From assembly GCA_933228675.1 (NCBI GenBank), contig OW121743.1:54128903-54192902 (forward strand): a DNA stretch of 64,000 nucleotides. Direction: 5' to 3'. Of the stretch, positions 12,626 to 23,900 are shown in pieces; positions within the stretch are counted from its first letter, which is position 1, and each line of letters opens with the position of its first letter. A program made the translations under genes and the position numbers. Below the pieces are notes generated by a model, which saw only the letters and a list, made by a program, of their open reading frames with translations, was not told the origin of the DNA and did no database searches. This DNA comes from Stomorhina lunata (taxonomy: Eukaryota > Arthropoda > Insecta > Diptera > Rhiniidae).

Positions 12626-13300
12626 TTAGTCATCCTCCTCCATGTTAACACCCTGCCAAAAATCTTTGATAGCTGTTGAATTAACACTTCCAAACGACCA
12701 TTTCATGCGAGGATTCTCCTTATCACAAGGATTCACATACACCCCCATCTTATCATTTTCCACAAAGGCCTCCATACAAGCATGTCTACCCGAGCCATGA
12801 ACAATCATTTGATTTTCTAGATCATAAGACCAAAATTGATTTCCACCCGCATTATGGCAAGACCACATCCAAATTGTGGCATTACTGGGGCTTTCGTGAA
12901 CATCTAAACAAATTGATGAGGACTTTTTGCGTATATCTTTGATATAGCTCAGACTCCAATATTGGGTGGGTTGAGGATTTGTTTTATTTTCGGCACATTG
13001 ATAAAGACCTATGGCTGCATTACTGCCACCGCCCAGGGAATCTACGCAGTATTGCGGATATGCCAGACTTTGTATGACACCCGAGGCAAAGTCGGGCGGT
13101 AGAACCGGGGGAAAGGTTTTCAAGAGATCAGGGGCTATATTTTCCAGAAACCATTTAAACGACTTGCATTGTAATTTCTTGCGTAAGGCTATTTGTTTTG
13201 TAAGATCTCCGGCATCTAGATCCTTGTAGGTTTCAGGTTCATGATCGTAGACATACTGGGCATATTCATCCATCCAGACCTCAGCCAAACGTTTGTGGTT
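12626..13300 (-). CDS. pgant: pgant exon 3: catalytic end and lectin domain
   Basis: Residues 409-632 with a TAA stop. The exon begins [13 protein letters not shown], the conserved segment that closes the catalytic domain, and phase 0 on both sides gives a clean join. It then encodes a ricin-type beta-trefoil domain with cysteine pairs (CVD and QCAE; ICLDV and WSCH; CME and NPCD) and an acidic tail EEDD. Lectin domains of this type bind already placed GalNAc and guide further glycosylation. Confidence 0.92.
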   Translation of the reverse strand, partial: NHKRLAEVWMDEYAQYVYDHEPETYKDLDAGDLTKQIALRKKLQCKSFKWFLENIAPDLLKTFPPVLPPDFASGVIQSLAYPQYCVDSLGGGSNAAIGLYQCAENKTNPQPTQYWSLSYIKDIRKKSSSICLDVHESPSNATIWMWSCHNAGGNQFWSYDLENQMIVHGSGRHACMEAFVENDKMGVYVNPCDKENPRMKWSFGSVNSTAIKDFWQGVNMEEDD

Positions 13301-16300
13301 CTAAATTAAAAAAAGTGAGAGGTTATAATGCGGCTTAATCATATCGCACCCACCATCGTTACTGTTATAACTTTCATCGTAAAGGTCAAAAAATAAGAAT
13401 TATATTTTGACCTTAATTTTTTCGAGCAAAAATAAAAGTTATTTTTGACTCTTATTTTTTCGATCAAAAATAAAAAAAACTATTTTTGACTTTTATTTTT
13501 ATGAGCAGAAAAAAAAGTTATTTTTTGATTTTTATTTTTTTACAGCAGAAAAATCAGTTATTTTTACGAACAGAAATAAAAGTTATTTTTTCGACCAGAA
13601 ATAAAAATTTTGTTTTTACTTTTGTTTTTTCGTTATTTTTACAAGTTAATATTTACTTTTATTTTTTCGACCAGAAATAAATGTTATTTTTGAATTTTGT
13701 TGTTACGAGCAGAAATGAAAGTTAATTTTTGACTTTTATTGTTTCGGGTGAAGATAAAGAGTGCTCTAAATAAAATTTGTAGTTGGATTTTCTTAAATAA
13801 AAATCAAACCTTTTAATATAAAAACTCTACAAAATACGCAAATATAATGACATATTATACAAAATCATTTAGCATTAAAATGTTTACTTAGTACTCGGGT
13901 TTTGCAAAATTATCGACTTTTTTCGGAAACCCTCCCATTAAAGATTTTACAGTTGCTTCTGATACCTTTTTGGAGCATCTGTTCCACCTGCGCTTAAAAT
14001 CGGACATGTTCTTGGAAATCTTTCCTGTGTTCTTCAATTCCTTTTTTACCAGAGCCCAATACCTTTCCACAGGCCGAAGTTCTGGAGAGTTAGGTGGATT
14101 TGCCTCTCGTGGTACAACAATGACATTATTCTGTGAGTACCACTCAAGTGCCTTTTTTCCATAATGGCACGATGCCAAATCGGGCCAAAAAAATGTAGTC
14201 ACTCTGTGCTCTCTGAAAAAGGGTAACAACCGTTTTTGTAGGCACTCCTTTATATAAATTTCTGTGTTTATGGTGCCAGATGCCACAAATACTTTACTTC
14301 TTTTGCCACAACTGCAAATAGCTTGCCACACGAGAAACTTCTTAGGAAATTTTGTTTGTTTTTTTGTGCGAAACTCTTGCCGAACATTGCCCCGTTTATC
14401 AGCAACATAAAAATCTTGACCAGGAAGTTGAGAAAAGTCTACCAGTACGTATGTTTCATCATCCATCACACAATAGGTGTATTTTTTTATAAAATCAGAC
14501 TTCAATTTTTTCGCTCGTTTTTTTGCTTCTAAGTTCTTTATAGCATTGCGATCTGGAACCTTTTGGACTTTGTATGTCTTCAGTCCATCATAAGCTTTGA
14601 CTCTATGTGCAAAATTCGTAGAACATTTCACCGTACGAGTTGCTTTTCTTAAAGAAGTGTTAGGCGCTCTTCGAAAGAGTCGCTCGATTTCTTTTGCCTT
14701 ACCAATATCTTTAGGACCTTTTTTCCTCCCTGATCCAGGTTTTCTTTCAATGCTCAGGTTTTCCTTATACCGTCTGATGGCATTAGAAACCGTTCGAGGG
14801 TCAACTTTCAAATTTTTAGCTATTTTTTTAAAAGTCCATGACGGATTTTTTTTGAAAAGTTTTAATTATATTTTAACGAACCTTTTTTTCGCAGTCCATA
14901 TCGATTGAAATAACTATTGAAAATTAATAATTTCTAAAATAATAGTATCTGACATATCTATAGAAACTAACTTGATCAAAAAATAAATTATTTCTTGCAC
15001 TATGGATAAATTTTGTCTAAAATAGTAAATGCATATTTTTTTAGAACACTCTTTAACAGTTATTTTTTACTTTTATTTTTTCGAGCGAAAATAAAAGTCA
15101 TGTTTTGCCTTTTATTTTTTCGATCAGAAATAAAAGTAATTTTTATTTCCACTCGAAAAATTACAAGTCAAAAACAACTGTTATTTCCACCCAAAAAAAA
15201 AAAATAAAAGTAAAAATAATAACTTTTAATTCTGCTCGAAAAATAATAGTCAAAAAATAGCTCTTATTTCGTTTAGAAAAAATGTAAGTCAAAAATAACT
15301 GGTTTTTGCTCGCAAAAATAAGGTCAAAATATAGCTTTTATTTCTGCTCGAAAATTAAAAATCAAAATTAACTGTTATCGAAAAAATAAAAGTCAAAAAA
15401 TAACTTTTATTTTGGATAGAAAAAACTTAAGTTAAAAATAACTGGTATTTCCACCCGAAAAGATTAAAGTAAAAAATAACTTTTATTTTTGATCAAAAAA
15501 ATAAAAATCCAAAAAAAAATTTTCCTTTTTTATATAACTTTTATATCTGTTCGAAAAAAAATGAAAAAATAACTTTTATTTCCACCCGAAAAATAAAGGT
15601 AAAAAATAATTGCTATTTTTGCTCGAAAAAATAAAAGTAAAAATAAATGCTATTCTTGCTCGAAAAAATAAAATTCCAAAATAACTATTATTTTTTTTCT
15701 AAAAAATAAAAATTATCGCATTTTATAAAAATTTGGTCCAAGACAATCAAAACTGTATACTTTTTCTCTCCTCCGACATTTCATTGCGATTGCTTTTTTT
15801 AATAAAAAACTCAAAAATAACAGTTAAGGTAGAAGGCCAATGCACGCGGCAAGCGGCTGCGGGCGGCAATCAGCTGTTTTTTGATTTGTCAAATTTCAAG
15901 CGGCAATGGAAAAAAGTAGAACTGTGTTCTACTTTTCCGCGCGGCAGATTTTTTCAGTGCTGCCAGATTTAATTATATCCTACTCAAATATTTTTTATAT
16001 GAACATTTTTCTAAACAAGCGCCATTTTATGTACTGGCAATACTACGACCGCCCGCAGCCGCATGCCGCGTGTATTGGCCCTGTGCCTTTAATTTCGGCC
16101 CCTGCCTGCGATAAAATATTATTTAATTTATAAATATTCCTAAACTAACAACATTGTTCCCCATGTATTTCTAAGGTCAAAACTCTTCCAAGAAGTGGGA
16201 AATACTCGCTCCATTTATAGCCATAGGTTTTTCATTTAGGCGATATCGTGCTTTCGTCCGACTAACATACAGAAAACCACTATTCTTTTTTGGTATTTGA

Positions 16301-18569
16301 GATGTTTTCGTAACTAGTTTATATGCGAGCTATGGTCGAATGTCAACAGATTGCGAACAATTTCAATACCAATTTTTTTTTTTAAGAAATGTAGAATTTT
16401 CTTGCTAAATTGTTGCCCTAGGTCCTTTTATTCAGGCCCTATCGCGTTTTACGATAACTGTGAGCGGATTTTATCCAAGACGTAGTTTTTTCTATTAGGC
16501 GTCATTGCGCTTTCTTATATCTGACAGAAACCCCCTATTATTTTCGGTATTTAAGCAGTTTACGAAAGTAGTTAATATGGGAGTCAAATGTGAACCGATG
16601 ACGCCCAATTTCAATACCAAACTTTTCAAGATATAAGGAATATTCTTGCCATATTGTTGCCCTAGCTCCTTTCGCTACTTAATATAATGGGAAGTACAAA
16701 CAGAATTACTGTCTCAATTTTGATGGTGGTTATAAAAATATAATTTTTTTTATGAAACTATAGTTGCTAGAATCAAAACTTACCCTCGCCACAAAACTGT
16801 AATTCCTGGGACTGGGCCTATCCTTCATGGGTCCCCTAAAAACATGAGCCACTCTCGAGCAGGGTACATCACACAACAAACCTCCACACATCCAAATCTT
16901 AAAACTCAGCTCATACTGCTCGGCACCCCAGATATCCAAACCCTCATCATAGCCGCCCAACTCCCAGAAAAACTCACGATGTATAGCAAATAAACCACCC
17001 ATCATTATGGGATTTCGAAAAGGTTCCGTCCGTTCCGCAGCGTCTATTTCCAAAACAGGCATTTGCTTGTAAACCAAATGCCAATCAAAAGCACCTCTCG
17101 AACCCTCCTGATAGCCCCCGTTATAGGCAAATGTTGCATGATCTATACCATCCACTATGGGGCAAGTGGAGATACGTTTATTCAAGGCTATGGGTTCTAG
17201 GAGGGGCGGCAGCCAATTGTAGTTACATTCTATGTGTGAATCGAAAAATACCAAAACATCACCTTTAGCCTTGCGGGCTCCAGCCAAACGGGCCCCGATC
17301 AAACCGGTTCTCTCTTTGAGTCTGACAATTTTGACCAGATCTTTAAAGTAATTGGCTACATAGTCATCCAGCTGCTGTTTCAAGTATTCACGATCACTGA
17401 AATCGTCTACTATGATAATTTCTTTTAACAATTCGGGAGGAGTACGATTTTTTATGCTGTACAGAGTTCGTAGCAGGGTACTAAAGTGTTCATTGTAAAA
17501 TGGTATGACCACACTGGTGGTGGGTAAAATCATGGAGTAAAGCTTTTTGTGACATCTGAAATGAAAGTAGTTAAATCAAATTTTTTATAACATAATATTT
17601 GTTCCCGTACTTTAACGAAACTACCCAAAACAGTCCGAAGTTGTCAGAAATTACTCAAAACACAACAATTTGTGTTGAAAATTTTGTACGAGAACACTTT
17701 TGAGTAAGTTTGGGTTGTTTCGTTAAAGTAAAGGAACACACATAATATTTGTTCCCGTACTTTAACGAAACTACCCAAAACAGTCCGAAGTTGTCAGAAA
17801 TTACACAAAAAACAATAATTTGTGTTTAAAATTTTGTACGAGAGAACTTTTGAGCAAGTTTGGGCAGTTTCGTTAGAGTACGGGAACAAACATATAATTT
17901 AATGACATTGAAATATTTTTATAAATATAAATGGAACACCTTTTTTTTATCAACAGCTTCTTACAAGACTTTTTACTTTATAAAATTTTTAAGAGATAAG
18001 ATACAAATTGCTCAGTTGTATAAGAGTTGCTCCTATCTAACTTTTATAATATTGACCTTTTCATCTACGATTTGAATTCCGTAATACACTCAAACTATCC
18101 ATCTATAAAACACTCACTCATCTCTTCTCACATCCGGTACCGAACGATTTATCGATATATAATCCGACAGCAAAGCATTAAATCCATTATCCATAGACAT
18201 TTCCTGCTCCAACTCCTTTTGTGAGTCATCAGTTATATAAGCAGGCATGCCACGTTCTCCCAAACCCGTACGATGTTGATCTCTATTAATCGCCGACCAA
18301 TCGTGCCAATCTCTTTTCGGGCCCTTTAGCTCGGGTAAACGAAAGGGGACATTGATATCGTAAAATTGTGTTAAATCCAAAATACCACGTGGCACGGAAC
18401 GAACATTAGCCGGTCGGGCTCCACGTTGCTGAATGGCAGACTCTGAAGCATTCTCCTCTTTAGATAAACGTTTTTCCACGATTTTTACCGTAATTATAGA
18501 GAGTATTATTAGGGCTATAGCGAATATGATTACTTTTTTTACAATCCTTTTTACATAGCGAGATTTCAT
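12626..18569 (-). CDS. pgant: Polypeptide N-acetylgalactosaminyltransferase
   Basis: Three exons, 18569-18118, 17555-16784 and 13300-12626, join in frame (donors GTGAGT and GTAAGT, acceptors TTTCAG and ATTTAG) to 632 residues, a usual family length. Such enzymes start mucin-type O-glycosylation in the Golgi, moving GalNAc from UDP-GalNAc to Ser/Thr. Visible: a type II membrane anchor near residues 12-31; a GT27 catalytic domain with [11 protein letters not shown], the metal-binding DSH (256-258) and H388, GAFDWHL, and WGAEQYE (usually WGGE); then a ricin-like lectin domain (about 479-612) with QYW and QFW, the third QxW reading MKW. The join rebuilds the family-typical stretch RRDECHKKLYS before the catalytic start. 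Both introns are full of transposable elements. The exact paralogue is not assigned. No frameshift or stop was seen in the exons. Confidence 0.93.
13390..13756. repeat. Tandem array in pgant intron 2, left part
   Basis: Degenerate units of about 38 bp containing CAGAAATAAAAGTTATTTTT and ACTTTTATTTTTTCGA. The array is split by the mariner element, with TA at 13755-13756 as its target site, and continues beyond it at 15056. Confidence 0.75.
13757..15053 (-). mobile_element. Tc1/mariner element, DD37E type
   Basis: About 1297 bp bounded by inverted repeats starting AAGAGTGCTCTAAA (left) and AAGAGTGTTCTAAA (right, on the minus strand), with TA target duplications at 13755-13756 and 15054-15055. 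It contains one long transposase frame on the minus strand. It lies in intron 2 of pgant in the same orientation as the gene, inside a tandem array it interrupts. Confidence 0.88.
13888..14867 (-). pseudogene. Tc1/mariner DD37E transposase, 5' end broken
   Basis: An open frame of about 326 codons with no ATG at its start; a stop lies just upstream (14866-14868), so the N-terminus is lost or frameshifted. Visible order: helix-turn-helix region ([20 protein letters not shown]), a basic GRKKGPK linker, then the catalytic DDE domain. The first Asp is in MDDETYV, the second in WPDLASCH, and the Glu in SPELRPVE, with exactly 37 residues between the second Asp and the Glu, as in the DD37E group. The catalytic half has no stops, so decay is recent or limited. 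It would cut and paste its own element at TA sites if expressed. A start outside this frame, by splicing, cannot be excluded. Confidence 0.87.
15056..15725. repeat. Tandem array in pgant intron 2, right part
   Basis: Continuation of the ~38-bp array beyond the mariner. From about 15140 the orientation flips: units read CTCGAAAAATAAAAGTCAAA rather than TTTTTCGAGC, so the array is itself an inverted structure. Confidence 0.75.
15828..16088. mobile_element. MITE with GC-rich 32-bp inverted ends
   Basis: 15835-15866 (starting GGCCAATGCACGCGGCAAGC) and 16049-16080 are inverted repeats with two mismatches in 32 bp, in sharp contrast to the AT-rich surroundings. Similarity extends out to TTAA on both sides (15824-15827 and 16089-16092), which would fit a piggyBac-type target, though the tips differ by an indel. 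An inner hairpin (AAGTAGAAC and GTTCTACTT) lies at about 15908-15938. No transposase. Confidence 0.75.
16180..16680. repeat. Two diverged copies of a ~200-bp repeat
   Basis: 16229-16428 and 16487-16672 align over their length, sharing for example CAATTTCAATACCAA and ATTGTTGCCCTAG. Probably an old dispersed repeat in intron 2; not identified. Confidence 0.65.
16784..17555 (-). CDS. pgant: pgant exon 2: catalytic domain
   Basis: Residues 151-408. The acceptor TTTCAG ends at 17556, and the first base completes codon 151 as Glu, followed by Cys152. The domain runs from [10 protein letters not shown] to the VAHVFR segment and ends at Arg408 before the GTAAGT donor. Motifs: DSH metal site, [17 protein letters not shown] and WGAEQYE. 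The Ala in the last motif replaces the commoner Gly. Confidence 0.93.
17598..17740. mobile_element. MITE in pgant intron 1, copy 1
   Basis: Inverted ends starting TTTGTTCCCGTACTTTAACG, inner repeat TTTTGTACGAGAAC. Flanked by CATAATA on both sides. About 143 bp, no ORF. Confidence 0.8.
17748..17890. mobile_element. MITE in pgant intron 1, copy 2
   Basis: Head-to-tail copy of the element at 17598, about 90 percent identical, with CATAATA before it and CATATAA after it. The pair could be two insertions at one site or a tandem duplication of element plus flank. Confidence 0.8.
18118..18569 (-). CDS. pgant: pgant exon 1: membrane anchor and stem
   Basis: Starts at the ATG whose complement is at 18567-18569 and encodes residues 1-150 plus two bases of codon 151. 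A basic start ([11 protein letters not shown]) is followed by a hydrophobic helix, then a stem and the lead-in [13 protein letters not shown] that precedes the catalytic domain in this family. The frame hits a stop at 18114, just past the GTGAGT donor at 18117, which supports splicing there. Confidence 0.88.
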
Positions 18570-19089
18570 GGTTAGGGTTTTATGGGAGGTATACGCGTCT
18601 TATATCACTCATTGTCTAAAACTAACTGAAAGATTGATGTTAACTGATTGTTAGAATTGCACGAAGAAATTGAGATATCGTAGTATCTTCGTTTGACATT
18701 AGTTTTTGTTAAATTTGTATTGTACTTTTTAATTTATTTAAGTGATTTTTATATTAATACGGAACACCTATAGATGTTTGATAAGAGATTTTTCAATGCT
18801 ATATTTGTATAAATATGTATATATTGGGTAACCTGATATCAAATTGATGTAGCCGATAATGTTTGAAATCAAACATAAAGTTAAGAAATGGTTTCTTGTT
18901 GTCTGAGGAATATTTCTTAAGAATATACCTAAGAATATCTTAAACCTAAGTATACCCTATACCTATATATATAAAACCATGTTTCATTCTATAGTATCCT
19001 TAGTTCAAATATTATTGGAAAAAATGAAGAAGCAGAATTGATTCATCACATTCAGAAAATATCGGTTTTCAGTCGTAACATTTTTTCTT
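18570..19089. other. Upstream region of pgant, no motif assigned
   Basis: Presumed to hold the promoter of the minus-strand gene. No convincing TATA or initiator could be placed. Confidence 0.35.
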
Positions 19090-19740
19090 TTTGGAAATTA
19101 AAAAAAATTTATAGTTTTATATATATTCAAATTGCGAAAGTTTTTCAAAATAATCGAAACTTAAAAATTTTTTTTTTTGATTTTTGAAGTTTTATAAATT
19201 TTTCAAAAACAATAATTTTTCGTCAATTTTTCTATTATTAAATCTTTGAAGTGTTTAGATTACTTATTCATAATATCATGTAAATATTTACAATATTATC
19301 AAAGTTATAAGCTTTAGAGCAAAGATGCAAAAAATTTCAATTTCTAAAAATTTTAAAATTTTTTGGTCTGAATTTCTTTTAGCTAAAAGTCTCCAAAATT
19401 TCTTTAAAATATTCAAATATTGAAAAAAAAATTGCTAGATTTTTGGATTCTTTTTAAATGAAACAGTTATTGAAATTTTTTTGAAATATTCAAATTTATT
19501 TTTTGATTTGTAATCTTTATCAATCTTACAAAAATATAAATTTTTAGTAAGTATTTCCTTTTATTAAATACCCAAAGTGTCAAGATAATTTACTCAAAAT
19601 ATATCATAAATATTTTTAATGTTTTCAAAGTTATAAGCAACAAAGTAAATAAAGAAAAATCGAATTTGTTAATTTTCAAATTTCGAATAAAAAATTTCTA
19701 AAAGAAATTTTCTATCGAATATTTTAAAAAACAAAAATTT
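19090..19740. repeat. Diverged ~320-bp tandem pair
   Basis: The stretch at about 19218-19325 resembles that at about 19541-19650 (both run through ATTAAAT, ATTACT or TTTACT, and TTTCAAAGTTATAAG or ATCAAAGTTATAAG). The second copy is part of the large palindrome described next. Confidence 0.5.
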
Positions 19741-20962
19741 CTATAGAATATTTTTAATAGAAAACTAAAAAGTTTTGCTGTAGTGTATTGCACTAAGAAT
19801 CCCAATTTATTACAATTTTTTATTATTGTAATAACTTTCTATTTAAAATTTTATATTAAAAATGTTCTATAGAAAATTTTTTCTTAAAAAATTTCAAAAG
19901 AAAATTTTCTGTAGAAAATTTTTAATAGAAAATTTTCTGTAGAAAATTTTTAATAGAAAATTTTCTGTAGAAAATTTTTAATAGAAAATTTTCTGTAGAA
20001 AATTTTTAATAGAAAATTTTCTATAGAAAATTTTTAATAGAAAATTTTCTGTAGAAAATTTTTAATAGAAAATTTTCTGTAGAAAATTTTTAATAGAAAA
20101 TTTTCTATAGAAAATTTTTAATAGAAAATTTTCTGTAGAAAATTTTTAATAGAAAATTTTCTATAGAAAATTTTTTTTTTCTATAGAAAATTTTCTATTA
20201 AAAATTTTCTATAGAAAATTTTCTATTAAAAATTTTCTATAGAAAATTTTCTATTAAAAATTTTCTATAGAAAATTTTCTATTAAAAATTTTCTACAGAA
20301 AATTTTCTATTAAAAATTTTCTACAGAAAATTTTCTATTAAAAATTTTCTGTAGAAAATTTTTAATAGAAAATTTTCTACAGAAAATTTTCTATTAAAAA
20401 TTTTCTAAAGAAAATTTTCTATTAAAAATTTTCTACAGAAAATTTTCTATTAAAAATTTTCTACAGAAAATTTTCTATTAAAAATTTTCTACAGAAAATT
20501 TTCTTTTGAAATTTTTTAAGAAAAAATTTTCTATAGAACATTTTTAATATAAAATTTTAAATAGAAAGTTATTACAATAATAAAAAATTGTAATAAATTG
20601 GGATTCTTAGTGCAATACACTACAGCAAAACTTTTTAGTTTTCTATTAAAAATATTCTATAGAAATTTTTGTTTTTTAAAATATTCGATAGAAAATTTCT
20701 TTTAGAAATTTTTTATTCGAAATTTGAAAATTAACAAATTCGATTTTTCTTTATTTACTTTGTTGCTTATAACTTTGAAAACATTAAAAATATTTATGAT
20801 ATATTTTGAGTAAATTATCTTGACACTTTGGGTATTTAATAAAAGGAAATACTTACTAAAAATTTATATTTTTGTAAGATTGATAAAGATTACAAATCAA
20901 AAAATAAATTTGAATATTTCAAAAAAATTTCAATAACTGTTTCATTTAAAAAGAATCCAAAA
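19441..20962. repeat. Large palindrome, arms about 760 bp
   Basis: Coordinates of matching bases sum to 40403. For example GGATTC at 19445-19450 mirrors GAATCC at 20953-20958, and the CTAAGAATCC at 19793 mirrors GGATTCTTAG at 20601. The outer ~430 bp of each arm is non-satellite and looked identical wherever compared; the inner part is 28-bp satellite with small indels near the centre (about 20201). Confidence 0.85.
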
Positions 20963-23900
20963 ATTTTTTGGAATTTGAAATTTTAATAGAAAATTTTCTG
21001 TAGAAAATTTTTAATAGAAAATTTTCTGTAGAAAATTTTTAACAGAAAATTTTCTATAGAAAATTTTTAATAGAAAATTTTCTGTAGAAAATTTTTAATA
21101 GAAAATTTTCTGTAGAAAATTTTTAATAGAAAATTTTCTGTAGAAAATTTTTAATAGAAAATTTTCTATAGAAAATTTTTTTTTCTATAGAAAATTTTCT
21201 ATTAAAAATTTTCTATAGAAAATTTTCTATTAAAAATTTTCTATAGAAAATTTTCTATTAAAAATTTTCTATAGAAAATTTTCTATTAAAAATTTTCTAT
21301 AGAAAATTTTCTATTAAAAATTTTCTATAGAAAATTTTCTATTAAAAATTTTCTATAGAAAATTTTTAATAGAAAATTTTCTATAGAAAATTTTTAATAG
21401 AAAATTTTCTATAGAAAATTTTTAATAGAAAATTTTCTATAGAAAATTTTTAAGAGAAAATTTTTAATAAAAAATTTTCTCTAGAAAATTTTTAAGAGAA
21501 AATTTTCTATAGAAAATTTTTAATAGAAAATTTTCTATAGAAAATTTTTAATAGAAAATTTTCTATAGAAAATTTTTAATAGAAAATTTTCTATAGAAAA
21601 ATTTTAATAGAAAATTTTCTATAGAAAATTTTTAATAGAAAATTTTTAATAGAAAATTTTCTATAGAAAATTTTTAATAGAAAATTTTCTATAGAAAATT
21701 TTTAATAGAAAATTTTCTATAGAAAATTTTTAATAGAAAATTTTCTATAGAAAATTTTTAATAGAAAATTTTCTATAGAAAATTTTTAATAGAAAATTTT
21801 CTATAGAAAATTTTTAATAGAAAATTTTCTATAGAAAATTTTTAATAGAAAATTTTCTATAGAAAATTTTTAATAGAAAATTTTCTATAGAAAATTTTTA
21901 ATAGAAAATTTTCTATAGAAAATTTTTAATAGAAAATTTTCTATAGAAAATTTTTAATAGAAAATTTTCTATAGAAAATTTTCTATAGAAAATTTTTAAT
22001 AGAAAATTTTCTATAGAAAATTTTTAATAGAATATTTTCTATAGAAAATTTTTAATAGAAAATTTTCTATAGAAAATTTTTAATAGAAAATTTTCTATAG
22101 AAAATTTTTAATAGAAAATTTTCTATAGAAAATTTTTAATAGAAAATTTTCTATAGAAAATTTTTAATAGAAAATTTTCTATAGAAAATTTTTAATAGAA
22201 AATTTTCTATAGAAAATTTTCTATAGAAAATTTTCTATAGAAAATTTTTAATAGAAAATTTTCTATAGAAAATTTTTAATAGAAAATTTTCTATAGAAAA
22301 TTTTTAATAGAAAATTTTCTATAGAAAATTTTTAATAGAAAATTTTCTATAGAAAATTTTTAATAGAAAATTTTCTATAGAAAATTTTTAATAGAAAATT
22401 TTCTATAGAAAATTTTTAATAGAAAATTTTCTATAGAAAATTTTTAATAGAAAATTTTCTATAGAAAATTTTTAATAGAAAATTTTCTATAGAAAATTTT
22501 TAATAGAAAATTTTCTATAGAAAATTTTTAATAGAAAATTTTCTATAGAAAATTTTTAATAGAAAATTTTCTATAGAAAATTTTTAATAGAAAATTTTCT
22601 ATAGAAAATTTTTAATAGAAAATTTTCTATAGAAAATTTTTAATAGAAAATTTTCTATAGAAAATTTTTAATAGAAAATTTTCTATAGAAAATTTTTAAT
22701 AGATAATTTTCTATAGAAAATTTTTAATAGAAAATTTTCTATAGAAAATTTTTAATAGAAAATTTTCTACAGAAAATTTTTAATAGAAAATTTTCTATAG
22801 AAAATTTTTAATAGAAAATTTTCTATAGAAAGTTTTTAATAGAAAATTTTCTATAGAAAATTTTTAATAGAAAATTTTCTATAGAAAATTTTTAATAGAA
22901 AATTTTCTATAGAAAATTTTCTATTAAAAATTTTCTATAGAAGATTTTTAATAGAAAATTTTCTATAGAAAATTTTTAATAGAAAATTTTCTATAGAAAA
23001 TTTTTAATAGAAAATTTTCTATAGAAAATTTTTAATAGAAAATTTTCTATAGAAAATTTTTAATAGAAAATTTTCTATAGAAAATTTTTAATAGAAAATT
23101 TTCTATAGAAAATTTTTAATAGAAAATTTTCTATAGAAAATTTTTAATAGAAAATTTTCTATAGAAAATTTTTAAAAAAAATTTTCTATAGAAAGTTTTT
23201 AATAGAAAATTTTCTATAGAAAGTTTTTAATAGAAAATTTTCTATAGAAAGTTTTTAATAGAAAATTTTCTATAGAAAGTTTTTAATAGAAAATTTTCTA
23301 TAGAAAATTTTTAATAGAAAATTTTCTATAGAAAATTTTTAATAGAAAATTTTCTATAGAAAATTTTTAATAGAAAATTTTCTATAGAAAATTTTTAATA
23401 GAAAATTTTCTATAGAAAATTTTTAATAGAAAATTTTCTATTGAAAATTTTTAATAGAAAATTTTCTATTGAAAATTTTTAATAGAAAATTTTCTATAGA
23501 AAATTTTTAATAGAAAATTTTCTATAGAAAATTTTTAATAGAAAATTTTCTATAGAAAATTTTTCATAGAAATTTTCTATAGAAAATTTTTAATAGAAAA
23601 TTTTCTATAGAAAATTTTTAATAGAAAATTTTCTATAGAAAATTTTTAATAGAAAATTTTCTATAGAAAATTTTTAATAGAAAATTTTCTATAGAAAATT
23701 TTTAATAGAAAATTTTCTATAGAAAATTTTTAATAGAAAATTTTCTATAGAAAATTTTTAATAGAAAATTTTCTATAGAAAATTTTTATTAGAAAATTTT
23801 CTATAGAAAATTTTTAATAGAAAATTTTCTATAGAAAATTTTTAATAGAAACTTTTCTATAGAAAATTTTTAATAGAAACTTTTCTATAGAAAATTTTTA

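Noticed and set aside
13011..13229. Plus-strand ORF across pgant exon 3
   Set aside because: It is antisense to a conserved lectin domain and has no features of its own.
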